DNA of 64,000 nucleotides. Origin: Chrysoporthe austroafricana. Lineage: Eukaryota; Ascomycota; Sordariomycetes; Diaporthales; Cryphonectriaceae. The DNA lies in assembly GCA_001051155.2 (NCBI GenBank), contig JYIP02000007.1, positions 3,474,342 to 3,538,341 of the forward strand, in the 5' to 3' direction. Under the pieces are notes generated by a model. That model did not search any database. It saw nothing but the letters and a program-made list of their open reading frames with translations, and was not told the DNA's origin. Position 1 is the stretch's first letter; the number at the start of each line of letters is the position of its first letter. The position numbers and the translations under genes were made by a program. Of this stretch, positions 59,862 through 64,000 are shown piece after piece.

Positions 59862-62800
59862 GCAGAAAACTAAAAAAAATCGGTAGCGGAATTATGCTTA
59901 AACAAAGAAGCTAGCATAATAAATAGCGAGAAACGCCCAGAATACCTTAAAAAGAAAGGATTGCTTGTAATAGGACAATAGCCGATTAAGATTACAAAGT
60001 CCTTATATGCTATTATTAAAGAAAACGAAAAGCATATTATTCTGGAAATATATATTAAAGGGTAACGATATAGCGTACTATTGGATAATAGCGTATAAGG
60101 AAATTTTATCTTGCCAAAAATCGTTAATAAAGAACGAATTCCCTGGATATAAAAGAAGGATTCCTATAAGTTTAATATTATAAAAAGAAAATCGGTTGCA
60201 TATAATTTAGGTATAATCGATATAAAAACTGATTATTTACCTGTTTTAATCCAAAGCTTTATAACGAATATTACTTTTAATATTATAAATACAGCATAGC
60301 ATAAATTAATCTTGGGAATATTTTAGCTTAAGAAATATAATTCTCGAATTGATTGGACTACTAGTCAGATTTTATAGGAATAAGCTATATTTACTGAAAA
60401 GGTTGTAATTATTAGCAAGGGAAAAGACTTAATTACTGAGAATAATACAGGAAAAATGCGCTCAAATAAGCTTACGAATACCTTTAAAGCAAGAAAGCAA
60501 GCTACGATATAAGGAAAGGTTACGGATATTTTGAAATTCTAGACAAAAGTTAAAGACGGACTAAGATTACAAGTAATTATCGACTAACAGAAATACAGTT
60601 AAGTATAGAGCAATACGAAGAAATGCAGATTATGGAATTATAAAGAAATATAGCTTTTATAGCACGAATACGCTAGAAAATAATTTGGTTCGGCATTCAA
60701 TAAATACTTGAAATTGCCAGAAATACGGAAGCCTTAAAGATAAGAGGCTAGCGAAAAGAAATATGCATAATAATACTTTATATTTTTACAGATTGCAGAA
60801 GATAAAAAAAGACCAATACCGATATTCGAGAATATGCCAAAAGAGTATTACGAATTTAAGAAACTATAGCAAAGGAAGTTCGATATAAAATTACTAGAAT
60901 ATAATCCATACGATTACGAGATTCTTTTAAAGGAAGGAATATAGCCAAAATTTTTCCTTATTTACGGGCTTAACAAAGCAAGATTCGAAACGCTTAGGGA
61001 ATATATTGACAAAAACTTAAAACAAAGCTATATACGATTATTGCAATTACTAGCAAGATACTCTATCCTGTTCGTACTCAAAAAGAATAATAAATTACGA
61101 TTTTATATAGATTACCGATAGCTTAACGATATTATTATCAAGAATTGATACTTATTGCTGCTAGCAAACGAAATAAGAAATCGATTGATTGGAGCAAAAT
61201 AGTTTATTACGCTTAATCTTAAGGAAGGATATTATTATATCAAAATTAAGGAAGGTAATATTTGGAAAATGGCTTTCAGAATATGCTATGGATATTTCGA
61301 ATATATAATTATACTTTTTGGGCTTACGAATGCGCTAATATCTTTCCAAGAAATAATTAATTATATTTTGCGCGAGTTTCTGGATATTACTATTATTATT
61401 TATCTTAATAATATCTTAATTTTTTCCAAAGATTTCGAGATATATAAGCAGTATATACGGGAGATATTTCAAACGTTATAAAATAACAAATTTCTAATCA
61501 AACTAAGCAAATGCTATTTCTATTAATAAAAAGTTAATTATTTAAGCTATATTATTAAGCTAAAATAGATTAGCATGCAATAAGATAAAATCAAAGCAGT
61601 ACGGGAATAGCTTATTCCGGGAAATATTAAGGATATTAAGGCATTCTTTGAATATGCTAATTTCTACTAATAATTTATCCGAGATTATAGCAAGATTGCG
61701 TATTTTCTTATAGACTTTATAAAGAAAAACCGAAAATTCAGATAAATTCCTGAAATATAGAAAGCATTCGATAAAATTAAAGAACGAATCATATTAGAAC
61801 TTATTTTCTATAAAGCAAACCCAGAGAAACCTTTTGAAATTGAAACCGATATATCAGATTACGCATTCGGCGGATAACTAGGCTAAAGAGATAACTAAAG
61901 ACGCTTCAGGATTATAAGCAACTTCTCAAAAAAATTAAATAGCCCAGAACTCAATTACAGCATTCCTAATAAGGAATTGATAGCGATTATCAAAGCATTT
62001 GAAAAATAATAATGCTATTTAATCGGAACCAAATACTAAATTATAGTATATACGGATTACAAAAACCTAATAATATTCATAACTATAAAGGTCTTAAATA
62101 AACGATAAATCAGATAAGCAAAATTCCTCTCGCAATTTGATTTAAAAATTGTCTATTGCAAAAGATCCGAAAATAGCAAAGCAAACGTATTTAGCAGACG
62201 ATTAGATTACTAAGACTCAGAACCAAAAGAATTCCAAAATATCTTTCGATAAGATAAAGATAGCAATTTCGTAAATGAAATAAGAGAACTTAATACGATT
62301 ATTAAAATCGATAACGGATAAAGAAAGCCAGAAGATATAATTACTAAGGAATAAGACGAATATATCAGGACTATATATAGCGCACTAATATATAGCTATT
62401 AAGGAATCAGAACTACTTACGAAAGGATTAAGAAATACTAGAATTTATTAGGATTTCGATAAAGAATTGAAAACGTTTTATAGGAATGCGATAATTGCAA
62501 GAAGAATAAGATTGAATATTATAAGCCCTATAAATTGCTCTAACTATTCCTTATTCCGGAAGCAGTTTAGCAATCTATTAGCTAGGATTTTATTATTAAG
62601 CTATTCCTTTTACGAAAACCTTTAACTAAAATGCAATATAATAGCATTCTAATAATAGTTTGCAAATTAAGCAAATACGTTTATTTCTTACCCTATAAAG
62701 AAAGCAGCATAGCGGAAGATCTCGTATATACGTTTCTCAAAGCAATTATAGCCAATTATAGTATGCTTAAAGAAATTATTTCCGATAAAGACAGAAAGTT

Positions 62801-63620
62801 TATATCAAATTTCTAGATTTCATTTACGAAACTATTCGGAATATAATAAAAAATATCCATAGCATTTCACTTGCAAACGGATAAACAGATAGAACGAATA
62901 AACCAGATTATTAAATAATATTTGCAATATTATATAAATTATAAATAAGATAACTAAGTAGAATTACTATTACTAGCATAATTCGTATATAATAATACAA
63001 ATACGAGCACGATAAAGAAATTATTATTTTACGTACTTTACGGCTATAATCCGATAGCTTACTATAACAAAATACTAGAAGCAAATACAGAAGCTGCGGA
63101 AAAACGAATTAGAAAAATCAAGAAAGTCCAAGAAGAATTTCAGAAAGAACTGAAATTTGTATAAGAGAGAATAATAAGATACGCTAATTCCAAAAGGATT
63201 GAAAGACTAATCTTACAAGAAAGAAATAAAGTCTACTTTGCTCGACAAAAGGAATATATCAAAATAACAAAACTTTCCTATTCGTTAGATTACAAAAAGT
63301 TAGGACTTTTCAAAATTCTGAAAAAGGTTTCAGATATCAATTTCGAATTTGCATTACCCTATAGAATAAGAATCCATCCGGTATTTTATATCTCATTTCT
63401 CGAACTAGTACCAAAATCGACCAAAATAGATAAGATTATTCAAATTGAAAGTAATAAACCAGAATACGAAATCGAACGAATTCTCAAATATCGCAAGCCG
63501 AATTACGATTCCGAATACTTTATCAAATGGAAAGGCTACCCGATAAGTAAAAACTTATAAGAACTTAAGTTCAACCTATAGAATATGCCCCGAGCATTAG
63601 CAGATTACTTAAATAAATAA
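59862..63620 (+). pseudogene. Element 1 pol, continued after the nested insertion
   Basis: RT 61269-61481 (MAFRICYGYFEYIIILFGLT; YLNN at the metal site), RNase H at about 61830-62220, integrase 62631-62816 and integrase C-term/chromodomain at about 63260-63560 (YEIERILKYRKPNYDSEYFI then KWKGYP). The chromodomain keeps its Trp and is among the best preserved here. Confidence 0.8.
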
Positions 63621-63689
63621 CAAAAAAAAAAAAAAAGAGCTACGTACCAGGATTAAGAAAAGCAGCTAGTGCCAGTAGGACTAGCTGCT

Positions 63690-64000
63690 TCTCGAGGGTT
63701 AAGCTCCAAGTCCAGCTCCGGCCAGTCAGACTCGGACCTAAATTGCTATAAGGCAGCGTCCAAATCAAAACCTTTAGGAAAGGGATTTTCAGGGATTAAG
63801 ACTTCTGCAGTACGATATTCTGCTTCGGCAGCATAATGCTCTTTTTCAACCTTTTCGGCTTCTATACGTTCCAGCTTTTCTATATCTATAATACCCTAGC
63901 GAATAGCACGCATTATCTTCTCAAACTATATGCGTTTCTGTTTTCGCAAGCGCTCAACTTCCAAAGCAGCATTATGCAATCGCTCCTCGGCCGATTCAAG
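63690..64000 (-). pseudogene. Antisense accessory ORF of element 1, partial, divergent version
   Basis: From the window edge the minus strand reads LESAEERLHNAALEVERLRK, QKRI, a stop, then FEKIMRAIR, LERIEAEKVEKEHYAAEAEY and ...SESDWPELDLELNP. Same architecture as the other copies but only partly similar in sequence, and less AT-rich at its 3' end. The cysteine cluster would lie beyond the window. Confidence 0.7.

Larger units (their letters stand above)
50115..64000 (+). mobile_element. Element 1: outer gypsy element, split by element 2, running off the window
   Basis: 5' LTR 50115-50617 and gag from about 50690 to 52560. It is interrupted at 52565 and resumes at 59857 exactly where the reading continues (CGGTT duplicated), with protease, RT (61269-61481), integrase (62631-62816), chromodomain (about 63460-63560) and the opposite-strand accessory ORF from 63690. 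The 3' LTR is not in the window. Confidence 0.8.

Overview
The window looks like nuclear DNA of a filamentous ascomycete (Pezizomycotina). The genes carry short introns of about 45-70 nt with GTRAGT-type donors. The protein families are fungal: a NACHT NLR, a BCS1-like AAA ATPase, a C2H2 finger protein and a PRM10-type transporter. Repeats show C-to-T/G-to-A decay typical of repeat-induced point mutation (RIP). Genus cannot be fixed from the sequence; a Eurotiomycete is only a guess.

The layout has three parts. (1) 1-11.4 kb is ordinary gene space. It holds the 3' end of a threonine/serine-exporter-like membrane protein, a 1,449-residue NACHT NLR on the minus strand, a divergently transcribed AAA ATPase, and a small orphan protein with a myristoylation-like N-terminus. 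(2) 11.4-31.5 kb is a gene-poor accessory region of near-normal base composition. It contains a Ty3/gypsy pol scrap, an LTR and a broken pogo/Fot1-type transposase. It also has a 443-aa nuclear-looking protein, a C2H2 finger gene, a PA-clan serine-protease-like gene with one in-frame TAG, a MADS-like gene and two damaged coiled-coil genes. Two damaged copies of one unknown gene lie here, along with a CA microsatellite and an 18/21-bp minisatellite. (3) From about 31.5 kb to the end is an AT-rich block of nested chromodomain Ty3/gypsy elements (chromoviruses), all riddled with stops.

In the AT-rich block I resolve: element A (33145-40047, minus); truncated element C (41885-44764, plus); a pol piece (44765-46498, plus); a lone LTR (46499-46899); element D (46902-50114, minus, cut by the next insertion); an outer element 1 (50115-52565, resuming at 59857 and running off the window, plus); and element 2 (52566-59856, plus) inserted inside element 1 with an intact 5-bp target duplication.

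The most interesting signal is that all five elements that reach the pol/3'-LTR interval carry an extra ORF there, on the strand opposite gag-pol. It encodes a Zn2Cys6-like cysteine cluster followed by a basic coiled coil and an acidic tail. Second, the LTRs share a telomere-like GGGTTAGGGTTAGG motif next to tandem palindromes. The palindrome sequence differs completely between LTR subfamilies while its position stays fixed. No CRISPR, rRNA or convincing tRNA was found.
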